Positions 1 to 8,257 of a stretch of 64,000 nucleotides of DNA are shown piece by piece. The DNA is from Rhodopseudomonas palustris (lineage in GTDB: Bacteria; Pseudomonadota; Alphaproteobacteria; Rhizobiales; Xanthobacteraceae). The notes below the pieces were generated by a model that did no database searches, had not been told where the DNA came from, and saw only the letters and a program-made list of their open reading frames with translations. The translations under genes were made by a program, and so were the position numbers. Where the stretch lies: the NCBI RefSeq assembly GCF_003591005.1, contig NZ_QYYD01000026.1, positions 18,375 to 82,374 of the forward strand, read 5' to 3'. How positions within the stretch are numbered: position 1 is the first letter of the stretch; every line of letters starts with the position of its first letter.

Positions 1-261
1 GCCAACCCGGCGCAGACGCCGGCGACCCAATGTCCGCCGGGCGCTGCCCGCATCGATCCGCCAAGTCCCACGTCTCCTGGTACGACCACGGGCAAGACGC
101 AGGAGCCGCTCGGGGACAAGCTTGCCCGATCGGACGGCGTGTTGTGCCCGCCGGCCGGCGTCGACCCCGAAATGCACACGCCAGCGCCCGACGCTGGAAC
201 CATGCGGGTGATTCCACCACCGGGCTCCCCCGGCGGCGACCAGAATGTGCAGCCGAAATAA
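1..261 (+). CDS. C-terminal part of an unrecognised Pro-rich protein
   Basis: Frame 1 is open from the first base to a TAA at 259-261 and gives 86 residues of a protein whose start lies before the window. The fragment is rich in Pro, Thr and Gly, with short runs such as PSPTSPG and IPPPGSPGG and two Cys-Pro-Pro motifs. Composition resembles the low-complexity tail of an exported protein, but no domain is visible and I do not recognise a family. It reads toward the tRNA gene that follows about 107 bases later. The competing frame starting near position 30 is very Arg/Ala-rich and looks like a shadow. Confidence 0.5.
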   Translation, partial: ANPAQTPATQCPPGAARIDPPSPTSPGTTTGKTQEPLGDKLARSDGVLCPPAGVDPEMHTPAPDAGTMRVIPPPGSPGGDQNVQPK

Positions 262-367
262 GGTTTTGCACCACGCGGCCGGCGGCGATTGCTTGACAGC
301 CCGCGGCGCGCCTCCTTATATGCCGCGCGTTCGCTCGGTGCCGTCAACGACACCGCCGAAACGCCGT

Positions 368-444
368 GGCGGGGTAGCTCAGCTGGTTAGAGCACGGGAA
401 TCATAATCCTGGGGTCGGGGGTTCGAGTCCCTCTCCCGCTACCA
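368..444 (+). tRNA. tRNA-Met (anticodon CAT, elongator type)
   Basis: A full cloverleaf of 77 nt can be drawn. The acceptor GGCGGGG pairs with TCCCGCT, followed by A and an encoded CCA. The D arm is GCTC...GAGC. The anticodon stem CGGGA/TCCTG carries loop ATCATAA (anticodon CAT), and the T arm GGGGG/CCCTC carries loop TTCGAGT. The G-U acceptor closing pair and the absence of the GGG/CCC anticodon stem argue against initiator tRNA. The sequence also differs from the usual tRNA-Ile2(CAT) acceptor, so elongator Met is the best call. Confidence 0.93.
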
Positions 445-474
445 TTTTGTTTCAGGCACTTAGTTGGTGGAATT

Positions 475-498
475 GGCGACCGGGGTGGGTCGCCTTTT
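475..498 (+). terminator. Rho-independent terminator after tRNA-Met
   Basis: GGCGACC (475-481) and GGTCGCC (488-494) form a perfect 7-bp stem with a 6-nt loop, followed by TTTT (495-498). It lies 30 bases after the tRNA 3' end and would end the tRNA transcript. Confidence 0.8.
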
Positions 499-524
499 GC
501 GTTTGCACGGCGTGGATCTGCGGT

Positions 525-791
525 TCAGTCGGCGAGGTCCGCAATCGCACTGGCCAAAGCGCGGCTCTCGGTGCGGTTGTGGAAGATGCGCTGATAGCAT
601 TCCACCTCGGCGCGTACGCCGCAGGGATGCATCAGGCCGTGCGCTGGCAGATGAGGGAAGGGTGCTGCGGGTCAGCGGCTGTGTCGATCGCGCGCCCTGG
701 CAGCCAGCTGCGCGGCGGTCTCGTCGCTGTGGCCATTGTTGACGCTCGAGATCAGCTCGGCATTGACCTTGATGGTCAGGCCACCAGTCAC
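525..791 (-). pseudogene. Possible decayed ORF with an internal stop
   Basis: Read on the minus strand, one frame gives about 39 protein-like residues from a GTG at 791, a TGA, then 48 more protein-like residues in the same frame ending in LASAIADLAD and a TGA at 525-527. The composition on both sides of the stop is less Arg-biased than shadow frames, which suggests a former gene with one nonsense change. I do not recognise the family, and upstream of 791 the frame becomes Arg-rich. It could equally be chance; this is a weak call for an otherwise empty stretch (499-824). Confidence 0.25.
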
Positions 792-824
792 TTGCAGAAC
801 GCGCCGTCGACGTCGGGCGATTGT

Positions 825-864
825 GTGCTTCGAACGGCAGTGCAGCGTTTGCCGCTCGAAGCAC
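825..864 (-). terminator. Hairpin downstream of the binding-protein gene
   Basis: Inverted arms 825-839 and 850-864 (GTGCTTCGA plus CGGCA, with one mismatch, 10-nt loop) sit just past the stop of the minus-strand gene ending at 883. There is no T-run, so it may act as a 3'-end stabiliser or a weak terminator for the four-gene operon. Confidence 0.5.
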
Positions 865-882
865 GAGTTGGCTTGGATACGA

Positions 883-2094
883 TCAGGACTTCTTCATCAG
901 CGGGCACTTGCTCTGCTCGCGTGGGATGTTGGCGTCGTCGGCCGGGACGGTCGCAACGACGTTGTAGAAGTCCCACGGTCCGGTCGACTGCTCCACCGGC
1001 TTGGCCTGGAGCAGATAGTAGTCGTGGATGTGCATACCGTCTTCGCGGACATAGCCCTTTTCGGAGAAGAAGTCGTTCACCGGCAGGGAGCGAAATTTCG
1101 CCAGCACCGCGGTGTTGTCGAGTGTTCCGGCCGCTTCGACGGCTTTCAGATAGTGCTTGGTTGCCGAGTACATCCCGGCCTGGACCTGGGTCGGCATGCG
1201 GCCGACTTTGTCGAAGAACCGCTTGCCGAATTCACGCGAGGCGTCGTTGCGATTCCAGTAGAACGCCTCCGACGTATACAAACCCTGCATGTTCTTCAGA
1301 CCGACCGACTTGGCGTCGGTGATCTGGAACAGCAGCGCCGCCACCTTCATTTTGCTCTTGAGGCCGAGCAGCCCGAATTCGTGCGCCTGCATCAGGGAAT
1401 TGGAGGTGTCGCCGCCGGCGTTGGCGAGCGCCAGCACATTGGCGCCGGAGCTCTGCGCCTGCAGCAGGAAGGACGAGAAGTCGCTGGTATTGAAGGGATG
1501 ACGCACCGCGCCGACCAGCTTGCCGCCATTCGCCTTGACCACGGCGGAGGCGTCAGCCTCGAATGCGTGACCGAATGCATAGTCGGCGGTCAGGAAGAAC
1601 CATTCGTTTCCGCCCTGTCCGAGCAGCGCCTTCGCCGTGCTGCGCGCCAGCGTGGCAGTGTTGTAGGTCCACTGGAACGTGTTGGGAGAGCATTTCTCGT
1701 TGGTGATGGTGGAGGCGCCCGCTGACGAGACGATCATCATCTTGTTTCTGTCGCGAACCAGGTCGGACAGCGCCAGTGCGACCGCGGAATTGCCGATGTC
1801 GAGGATGACGTCGACACCTTCCGTGTCGATCCACCGCCTGGCAATCCCCGAGGCGACGTCGGTCTTGTTCTGATGATCGGCAGCGACGATTTCAATCGGC
1901 TGCCCCAGCAGCTTGCCGCCGAAATCGGCGATCGCCATCTTGGCGACTTCGACTGCGGCCGGTCCCGCGGCATCGGCGTATTGTCCTGACTGATCGTTGA
2001 GAACGCCGATCTTGACCGGCTTCGCCGCCGGCGCCTGCGCGTGCGCCGAAGCGAAGCTCAGCACGACCATCGATGCCGCTAATAGTGATCTCAT
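883..2094 (-). CDS. Liv-type ABC transporter substrate-binding protein
   Basis: This 403-residue periplasmic binding protein belongs to the branched-chain amino acid/amide family (Peripla_BP_6). It starts with a Sec signal peptide, residues 1 to about 20, ending AHAQA. The mature part opens with VKIGVLNDQSGQYAD and contains the NEKCSPN and NTSDFSSFLLQAQ segments typical of the subfamily. A strong AGGGAGGA Shine-Dalgarno precedes the ATG. It is the last gene of a minus-strand operon with an OYE-type reductase, a CoA-transferase and an amidohydrolase, so it probably captures the substrate those enzymes degrade. No permease or ATPase genes lie beside it; a partner system elsewhere is needed. It is clearly paralogous to the protein at 27722-28966. 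In R. palustris several relatives bind lignin-derived aromatics, but the ligand here cannot be read from sequence. Confidence 0.88.
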   Translation of the reverse strand: MRSLLAASMVVLSFASAHAQAPAAKPVKIGVLNDQSGQYADAAGPAAVEVAKMAIADFGGKLLGQPIEIVAADHQNKTDVASGIARRWIDTEGVDVILDIGNSAVALALSDLVRDRNKMMIVSSAGASTITNEKCSPNTFQWTYNTATLARSTAKALLGQGGNEWFFLTADYAFGHAFEADASAVVKANGGKLVGAVRHPFNTSDFSSFLLQAQSSGANVLALANAGGDTSNSLMQAHEFGLLGLKSKMKVAALLFQITDAKSVGLKNMQGLYTSEAFYWNRNDASREFGKRFFDKVGRMPTQVQAGMYSATKHYLKAVEAAGTLDNTAVLAKFRSLPVNDFFSEKGYVREDGMHIHDYYLLQAKPVEQSTGPWDFYNVVATVPADDANIPREQSKCPLMKKS

Positions 2095-2165
2095 GTCCTT
2101 ATCCTCCCTGTGTAGTTTTTTATCGGCTCGAACTTACGTTCGATGCTGCGATGCGACCGAAAACC

Positions 2166-3344
2166 TCACTCGGCCGCCTCACGAAACTGCTCAAATCCAT
2201 CCAGCCGTTCGCCGTTGCCCCGCAGGGCGCCGCCCCATTTGGCCAGCCACCACGCGTACTGCTCCGGCCACTTCTCGAAATTGCCCGTCAGCCCGAAATG
2301 CTCGGCGGCGTGCAACGCCCAGAACGGATTGAACAGCATCTGGCGGGCAATGAAGATGAGGTCTGCCCTGCCGTCCTGCAGGACCTTCTCGGCGAAGTCC
2401 GGGGTTCGGATCATGCCGACCGCGCCAGTCGCGATCCCGGCTTCGTGGCGAATGCGTTCGGCGAACGGCACTTGGTAGCCCGGGCCGCGGCCGAGATTGG
2501 CGTTGGTGGATCCGGCGCGCAGATTGCCTCCGGTCGAACAGTCAACCAGATCCACGCCCAGGGCCTTCAGTTCACGCGAGAACACGACGCTGTCCTCGAT
2601 CTCCCAGCCGCCGTCGATCCAGTCGGTCGCCGAAATGCGCACGAACAGCGGCGTGGAGGAGGGCAGCGCGTCGCGCACGGCGCGCGTCACCTCGAGCGGA
2701 AACCGCATGCGGTTCTCGAGGCTGCCGCCATACTCGTCGGTGCGGAAGTTGGCGAGCGGGCTCAGGAAGGATTGCAGCAGATAGCCGTGCGCCATGTGCA
2801 GTTCGATGACATCGAAGCCGGCGAGCACGGCGCGGCGGCAAGCGGCCACGAACGCATCGCGGATGCCGACGAGCCCGTCCTTGCTGAGCGGAACAGGAGT
2901 CTGAAAGCCGTCCGAGAACGGGACGTCCGACGGCCCGGTCGGCACCCATGTTTCCTCGCCCATCTCGACGTCGCGATCGGTCAGATGGCTGTTGCCGCGG
3001 AACGCGCGCTGCTGGCTGGATTTGCGACCACCATGGTTGATCTGGATGGCCGCCTTCGAACCGTGGGATTTGATGACGTGGACGATCTGGCGCATGCCGT
3101 CGATCTGGCCATCCTCCCACAGACCCGGGTCGCCGTTGGTGATGCGGCCTTTGCGGCTGACCGAGGTCTGTTCGACGAACACCAGCCCGGCTCCGCCCAT
3201 GGCGAATTTGCCGTAATGCACGAGATGGAACGGCGTGACGTAACCGTTCTCCGCCGAGTACATCCCCATCGGCGAGACAACGATCCGGTTGTCGAGTTCG
3301 ACGCCGCGCAAGGTCATACGCTCGAACAGCTTGACCATCTTCAT
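2166..3344 (-). CDS. NADH:flavin oxidoreductase, Old Yellow Enzyme family (YqjM/XenA-like)
   Basis: The 392-residue protein is a flavin-dependent ene-reductase-type TIM barrel. The active-site signature HMAHGYLLQSFLSP (His183, His186) and the NRIVVSPM N-terminal strand are present, as is the SLENRMRFPLEV segment. YqjM-type enzymes usually have a redox-active Cys in the SPMCMYS motif; here it is Gly27 (SPMGMYS), a visible difference that may shift the redox properties. It probably reduces or demethylates an unsaturated intermediate in the pathway of its operon, between a CoA-transferase and a binding protein. The family also includes 2,4-dienoyl-CoA reductases and N-demethylases, so the substrate is open. 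Confidence 0.88.
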   Translation of the reverse strand: MKMVKLFERMTLRGVELDNRIVVSPMGMYSAENGYVTPFHLVHYGKFAMGGAGLVFVEQTSVSRKGRITNGDPGLWEDGQIDGMRQIVHVIKSHGSKAAIQINHGGRKSSQQRAFRGNSHLTDRDVEMGEETWVPTGPSDVPFSDGFQTPVPLSKDGLVGIRDAFVAACRRAVLAGFDVIELHMAHGYLLQSFLSPLANFRTDEYGGSLENRMRFPLEVTRAVRDALPSSTPLFVRISATDWIDGGWEIEDSVVFSRELKALGVDLVDCSTGGNLRAGSTNANLGRGPGYQVPFAERIRHEAGIATGAVGMIRTPDFAEKVLQDGRADLIFIARQMLFNPFWALHAAEHFGLTGNFEKWPEQYAWWLAKWGGALRGNGERLDGFEQFREAAE

Positions 3345-3406
3345 TCCTCCTCAGAGTTGTAGGTCGCCGAACACACGTCGCGACCTTGGTCGCGGCGCCC
3401 TCATCG

Positions 3407-4618
3407 TCACGCTTGCGCGATCGCGCCGGAGTGGCGCAACGCGTCGATCTCGCTTTCGGAAAGGCCAAGATACTCCGACAGTACCTCGGCATTGTGCTGA
3501 CCGAGACGTGCCGATGGCGCGTAATCCGGCGTCGGCGTGTCGTGAAGTACGACCGGGCTGCGATGCACAAGGATGTCGCCGTATTCGGGATGTTCGATTT
3601 CGCGCAGCATGCCCCGGGCATGGAGGTGCTTGTCCTCCGTCACCTCGCGCAAGTCGCGGACCGCGGCGCAGGGCACGCGATTGACTCGGCAAAGTTCGGT
3701 AACTTCGTCGCGGGTGAGCCGCGACGACCACTCCGACACGATCTGGTCGGTCAGGTCGATGTGCTTGAGGCGGTCGAGCACGGTTTTGAAACGGGGATCG
3801 TCCGCCAGTTCCGGCCGTTCCATCGCTCGCGTCAATCCCGTCCAGTGCGATTCATTGACGCTGATGATGGCGACGTAGCCGTCGGACGCGGGATAGACGT
3901 TGTAGGGCGCCTCGGCGAGGCCGCCATGGCGGTTGCCGGTTCGCGGCGCTGCTGCCTTGCGATTGAATACGTCAGCGAGATTGGAGGCCATCGCCGGATA
4001 CACCGTCTCGACCATCGCGATCTCGACCAACCGGCCGCGGCCGCTTTTTTCCCGATCGTAAAGCGCGGTCATGATGCCGCCGTACAGATGCACGCCGCTG
4101 ATGAAGTCGGTGATCGCCGGACCTGCCTTGACCGGGGGGCCATCGGCGAATCCGGTCACGCTCATGATGCCGGACACCGCCTGCACGGTAAGGTCCATCG
4201 CCAGATTGTCCCTGTTGGGACCCGACAGACCGTAGCCGGTGGCCGAGCCGTAGATCAGCCGCGGATTGATGGCGCTGAGGGCGGCATAGCCGACTCCCAA
4301 CCGATCGAGCACGCCCGGCGCGTAGTTCTCGATTACCACGTCCGCTCTGGCCGCCAGCTGTTTGAGGATCGCGGCGCCTTCGGGCGATTTCAGGTTCAGG
4401 CTGATGTTGCGTTTGTTCGCGTTCAGCATCGCGAACGGCACGGCGTTGCCCTTGCTGATGCGGGCGCGGTGACGCACCGGCTCGCCCTTCGGCGGCTCGA
4501 CCTTGATGACGGTGGCGCCGGCCTGGGCCATCAAGAATCCGCAATATGGCCCCTGGTACACCTGGCCGAGATCGATCACGATCACGCCGTCGAGCGGCGC
4601 CCTGTTGTGGTTGTCCAA
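3407..4618 (-). CDS. CaiB/BaiF (class III) CoA-transferase
   Basis: The 403-residue protein has the full class III CoA-transferase layout. The N-terminal segment contains GVIVIDLGQVYQGPYCG and the VIKVEPP strand; VIENYAPGVLDRLG follows. The putative catalytic Asp142 lies in MDLTVQAVSG, and a C-terminal WxSRLTRDE helix follows. These enzymes move CoA between carboxylic acids through an aspartyl-CoA thioester. The stop lies 62 bases before the reductase gene and the start is 16 bases from the amidohydrolase stop, so all are likely co-transcribed. Probable role: activating the acid substrate or product of this operon as a CoA ester. Confidence 0.9.
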   Translation of the reverse strand: MDNHNRAPLDGVIVIDLGQVYQGPYCGFLMAQAGATVIKVEPPKGEPVRHRARISKGNAVPFAMLNANKRNISLNLKSPEGAAILKQLAARADVVIENYAPGVLDRLGVGYAALSAINPRLIYGSATGYGLSGPNRDNLAMDLTVQAVSGIMSVTGFADGPPVKAGPAITDFISGVHLYGGIMTALYDREKSGRGRLVEIAMVETVYPAMASNLADVFNRKAAAPRTGNRHGGLAEAPYNVYPASDGYVAIISVNESHWTGLTRAMERPELADDPRFKTVLDRLKHIDLTDQIVSEWSSRLTRDEVTELCRVNRVPCAAVRDLREVTEDKHLHARGMLREIEHPEYGDILVHRSPVVLHDTPTPDYAPSARLGQHNAEVLSEYLGLSESEIDALRHSGAIAQA

Positions 4619-4634
4619 AGGATCCTCGTCGGCG

Positions 4635-5480
4635 TCAGAAGTTGTAGAGACGGGCGGGATTGTCGATCAGGATTTTCCGCCGGACGGCTTCGTCGGGCAC
4701 GCATTCGTGCAGCAGGCGAAGCAGGTCCTGCAGGTCGGGCATAGTCTCGGCGGTGTGGCCGACATGCGGCCAGTCGCTGCCCCACACCACTTGGTCGGGC
4801 GCGGCCTCGACGATCGCCCGCATGAACGGCGCCGTGTCCGCATAAGGCCGGCCGATCCGTGTATTGCGGTCGGCGCCGGAAATCTTGGTCCAGTAGCGGC
4901 CGGTCTTCAGCCGCTCGGTGTAGGCTCGAAAATCGGGGTGTTGGTGACCCTTGTCGGCCATGGTCCGCGACATGTGGTCGATCACGTAGTTCAGCGGCAG
5001 CTTCTCGAGCTTGTCGGCGGCTTCAGCCAGATCCGAGCTCTCGATCCAGAGCTGAGCATGCCAGCCGCGCTCGGCGACCCGCGGGGCGAGTTGCACCAGA
5101 TCGTCGTAGCTGGTGCCAAGCGTCGACACCGGCTTGCCGTCCTGCCGGATCATGGTGATCCGCACCGCCTTGAAGCCGGCGTCGGTGAGTTCGTCGAGCC
5201 GGCGATCAGAGACGTCCGGCCGCAGGATGGCCACGGCGCGAAGCCTGTCGGGATAGCGGCGCAGCGCGTCGTAGGTGACGGCGTTGTCGTCGCCCGATCC
5301 CACGGCGTGAACGATCACGCCGCGGGTGATGCCGAGCCTGTCCCACACCGCGAAGGCGTCTTCGATCGTGAAGGGCTTGGTGGCTGTGAAACGACCCTCG
5401 TCGCCGGCGGGAAAGCGATCGAACGGGCCGTAAATGTGGAAGTGACAGTCGCAACTGCCTTCGGGCAATCGATAGTCCAT
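4635..5480 (-). CDS. Amidohydrolase-fold lactonase (PDC hydrolase/LigI-like)
   Basis: The chosen ATG at 5480 gives 281 residues starting MDYRLPEGSCDCHFHIYGP. An AGGA lies about 10 bases upstream. The frame is open further back to 5687, but that stretch is Arg/Ala-rich and unlike the family. Features of the PF04909 2-pyrone-4,6-dicarboxylate lactonase group are present: the N-terminal HFH metal-type motif (His13, His15), a VIDHM strand and the C-terminal WGSDWPH motif with Asp236. It would hydrolyse a lactone or similar ring-derived intermediate. As the first gene of the minus-strand operon it is divergent from the IclR regulator. Confidence 0.85.
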   Translation of the reverse strand: MDYRLPEGSCDCHFHIYGPFDRFPAGDEGRFTATKPFTIEDAFAVWDRLGITRGVIVHAVGSGDDNAVTYDALRRYPDRLRAVAILRPDVSDRRLDELTDAGFKAVRITMIRQDGKPVSTLGTSYDDLVQLAPRVAERGWHAQLWIESSDLAEAADKLEKLPLNYVIDHMSRTMADKGHQHPDFRAYTERLKTGRYWTKISGADRNTRIGRPYADTAPFMRAIVEAAPDQVVWGSDWPHVGHTAETMPDLQDLLRLLHECVPDEAVRRKILIDNPARLYNF

Positions 5481-5801
5481 GCAGGCCGATCCTATGTTGA
5501 GAGATGTTGCCGCCGCGGCGCGCGCGCCCGCACAGGGGCCGTCGCCAGCCCGATGGTTTGATGTCGAAAAACGTGGCGTTGAGACTTGATGGCGGAGGCG
5601 CGCAGGCGGCGCTCGGCCGAGATCATCCCGTCGCGGCAGACAATTCCATGCCCGGCTCCATGACGCCTCCCTGCAAGCCTGCGCCATCTGCGGTGGCGCT
5701 TTTTGCTTCTCTGCGGCTGCGACGCCGCGGCCTGGACGGCCGAGGTCGACCTTAAAATCGACCGGTCGACGAGTCCACCATATTCCAGATATATAATTCC
5801 A

Positions 5802-5819
5802 TTTCCATGGATATGGAAA
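5802..5819. promoter_or_regulatory. Candidate IclR-family operator
   Basis: A perfect inverted repeat, TTTCCAT-GGAT-ATGGAAA, lies between the divergent amidohydrolase and IclR genes. Two further ATTCCA half-sites occur just upstream (about 5782-5802). IclR proteins often bind such AT-rich dyads next to their own gene. Its position inside any longer IclR reading frame also supports the start at 5933. Confidence 0.5.
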
Positions 5820-5932
5820 GCAGTGGCGGCCGCGGCTGCGCCGGTCTAGACTGTCGTCAACTCGAGAGCGGTTCAGCGCCGAACCGATTCCGGTCGAGCG
5901 CTGGGCTGGTCGAAAATTCCGCGTATGGGCAG

Positions 5933-6673
5933 ATGACAGATTCCAGCATCAAGTCGGCCAAGCGGGTGTTCGAAGTCCTCGAGTACTTCGATGACGTCAA
6001 GCGCCCGATTTCGTTGAAGGAAATTGCGGCCAAGTGCGACTATCCGACGTCGAGTGCGGCCGCATTGCTGAAGAGCATGGCGATGCTCGGCTACCTTTTT
6101 TACGATAGCTACAATCGCACCTATATGCCGACGATGCGCATCTCCCAGATGGGCCGCTGGCTCGACACAGGGCTGTTCGGCGACAGTGCCATTCTCGCCC
6201 TCGTCGAGTTCGTTCACGAACAACTCGACGAACTGGTCAGCATCAGCACCCAATCCGATCTGCATGCGCAGTACATCTACGCTCTGCAAACCAGAAAGCG
6301 CCTGCGTTTCGAGGTGAGGCCGGGGGATGTTCGGCCGCTTGCGATCAGCGGGATCGGCCGCACGCTCCTCAGCGGCCACCCCGACGGGGAGATTGAACGT
6401 CTGCTTCGCCGTATCAATGCCGTGTGCCCGCCGGAGGAGCACTTCGAACTCGGAGCCTTGATGAAAATCGTCAACGGAATCCGGCGTGCCGGCTTCATGT
6501 TCTCGAAGCACATCATCGTTCAGGACGCCGGGGTGATCGCAGTCCTGCTGCCGAAGCGTGACGCCGGACGCAATCTCGTTCTCGGAGTCGGCGGCCCGGT
6601 TTCACGACTCGAAGAGCGTCAGGAGGAGATTCTGGCTTGCATCCGCGAAGGTATCGCGCGGTTCATGACGTGA
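5933..6673 (+). CDS. IclR-family transcriptional regulator
   Basis: From the ATG at 5933 the protein is 246 residues, the normal IclR size. It has an N-terminal winged helix (KSAKRVFEVLEYF ... PISLKEIAAKCDYPTSSAAALLKSM) and a C-terminal effector-binding domain ending with VGGPVSRLEERQEEILACIREG. An in-frame ATG at 5807 would add 42 atypical residues and place the dyad at 5802-5819 over its start, so the later start is preferred. It is divergent from the catabolic operon at 883-5480 and probably controls it in response to a small aromatic or acid ligand. Confidence 0.9.
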   Translation: MTDSSIKSAKRVFEVLEYFDDVKRPISLKEIAAKCDYPTSSAAALLKSMAMLGYLFYDSYNRTYMPTMRISQMGRWLDTGLFGDSAILALVEFVHEQLDELVSISTQSDLHAQYIYALQTRKRLRFEVRPGDVRPLAISGIGRTLLSGHPDGEIERLLRRINAVCPPEEHFELGALMKIVNGIRRAGFMFSKHIIVQDAGVIAVLLPKRDAGRNLVLGVGGPVSRLEERQEEILACIREGIARFMT

Positions 6674-7261
6674 GAACCGGACGATCGGCGGGAGAGGGCG
6701 CGCGGCGCCGCGAACCGCCTTCAATGCGGAATTGGAGCGGGCATAGGAGTTCCAGCACGCCCTTGTCCGATCGGGAACTCCACACCCTTCCGAGGCTCTC
6801 GATCTGCGACGGAACGCCGCAAGTCGGACCGTTTGGGTTCCCGCTCCCGGTTCGATGATGCGTCCTCGTCGGGCGATTCGGACCAGGCGGTCGGCTGTCA
6901 GTCGCCGCCCCAAATGAGAATGCAGCAATGCCGAGCGAACTTATTGCGCTGCAACATCGGTATCCAGTTGTGCCCGCCATTATGGGCCTCTCGCGCGCCA
7001 GATGGGCCATCGACTCGCGAAGCACCGGTATCCGACCCGTCCGTCTACCGCTCCACCCCGATCCGGAGCAGGCCGTGGCCGCCCTGAGCCAAATTTCAAC
7101 TTTTCGGAACTCCATCAGACCCTTCTGTGCAATTGAGCACATGCAGTAAGATAGTGATAATGCTTGGAACTCGCAATTTGGAGTTGCCCGTTTGTGGCTC
7201 TTGAGGTACACGGGTAAGTGAAGGTATGAACGGAATTTAAGGAATTGCACGGGTAGCGATC
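6674..7261. other. Gap without a convincing gene
   Basis: No frame here has convincing protein-like character on either strand; the longest ones are Arg/Ser/Pro-rich. A 73-codon plus-strand frame (6928-7149) is the least implausible but has no clear ribosome site or family. The last ~180 bases (7080-7261) are noticeably more AT-rich and hold a short direct repeat (CACGGGTA near 7209 and again near 7248), so the promoter of the locus that follows is probably here. I could not name a promoter. Confidence 0.4.
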
Positions 7262-8224
7262 ATGAACGATACAAGCTCCCGTACACGCCGAGTTTTTGTG
7301 CAGCCAGGGCTCTTCGTGGCTGATTACGCCCAAGCTGCAGACGCTTCGGCGCCGCCCACGGTGGTGGTGAAAGCCGAAGATCCTTCTCTACCCGGAATTT
7401 CTGTTGTTTCATGCCCTGGCCGGCCGCTTGGGCAGTTGCGGCAGGTCAAAGACTGCCTCGTAATTTACGCTGCGGTTCCTGCGGCGGTCACGATCACCGT
7501 TCATCCCCGGTATGAAGGTGGTTCTGTTGAGGCTACCGTCGAGATCAAGCGGCTTGGGCCCGATCCTCTTGAGGCCCAGGATGCGCCGGACCTTCCTGCC
7601 GAATTGCCGAGTCTTCCCCGTTTGCGCGCGCAGGCGGTGGGCGAGGCGCGCCGTGAATCTCAGCATGCAGCTCCTGCCCTGAAACTACTTTGCCACGTGG
7701 CTGGCAGGGGCGATGTGACCGTGGCGGGTGGCCAATGGGTCGCCGGCCCCGAAAGTCCCGCTCGGATCGAAGGGGTCGCTCTTATTCCCGAGGATGGCGG
7801 GTCGCGTATCCGTGTTCGATACCGGGTTAGGTACGAAGACAAGAAGCTGCGCGACGGAGCGAAGAACCTCAATCGCGACTTCGTTTCTCTCGGTGAATAT
7901 GCCGGAACTAAGCGGCGCGCGCTCGCGCTCGTCGGGATCGAGATCGAGATCGACGAGCCGTATGCGGACTACGAGATCACCGCGCGCGCTCTGTTTCTCG
8001 GTTCACAGGTCGTCGAAAAGGTCGGGTCGTCAGTGCAGTTGCTGGGTCCGACTGGACGAGAGCCTTTGATTGGATTGTCGGTCGCTGTTACGCCGGCATG
8101 GGCTGCGCGTGCAAACGGCAGTCATCAAGGCTTGATGAAATCGTCATCGCCGGCTGACGATCGCTCGATAAGACCGGTGCAGGGTTCGCGGGTGAAGGTC
8201 TTCAGATCTTCTCCCACCGTTTAG
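7262..8224 (+). CDS. Protein of unknown function at head of RTX/secretion locus
   Basis: A 320-residue protein with no signal peptide, no membrane segment and no family I recognise. It is rich in Val, Arg and Pro. The middle (about residues 130-280) alternates hydrophobic and charged residues in a way that suggests beta-sandwich structure, for example RIRVRYRVRYEDKK and RALALVGIEIEIDEPYADYEI. The last ~40 residues are Ser/Arg-rich and probably disordered. It stops 33 bases before the RTX gene in the same direction, so the two are probably co-transcribed. A role as an assembly or carbohydrate-binding factor for the exported RTX protein is a guess from position only. Confidence 0.6.
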   Translation: MNDTSSRTRRVFVQPGLFVADYAQAADASAPPTVVVKAEDPSLPGISVVSCPGRPLGQLRQVKDCLVIYAAVPAAVTITVHPRYEGGSVEATVEIKRLGPDPLEAQDAPDLPAELPSLPRLRAQAVGEARRESQHAAPALKLLCHVAGRGDVTVAGGQWVAGPESPARIEGVALIPEDGGSRIRVRYRVRYEDKKLRDGAKNLNRDFVSLGEYAGTKRRALALVGIEIEIDEPYADYEITARALFLGSQVVEKVGSSVQLLGPTGREPLIGLSVAVTPAWAARANGSHQGLMKSSSPADDRSIRPVQGSRVKVFRSSPTV

Positions 8225-8257
8225 TAAGTTGCTTGGTGCAAAAGTCTGGAGATAATA

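Noticed and set aside
6663..7250. 195-codon minus-strand frame between the IclR and RTX-locus genes
   Set aside because: Composition is Arg/Ser/Gly-rich without hydrophobic periodicity, and no ribosome site precedes it.
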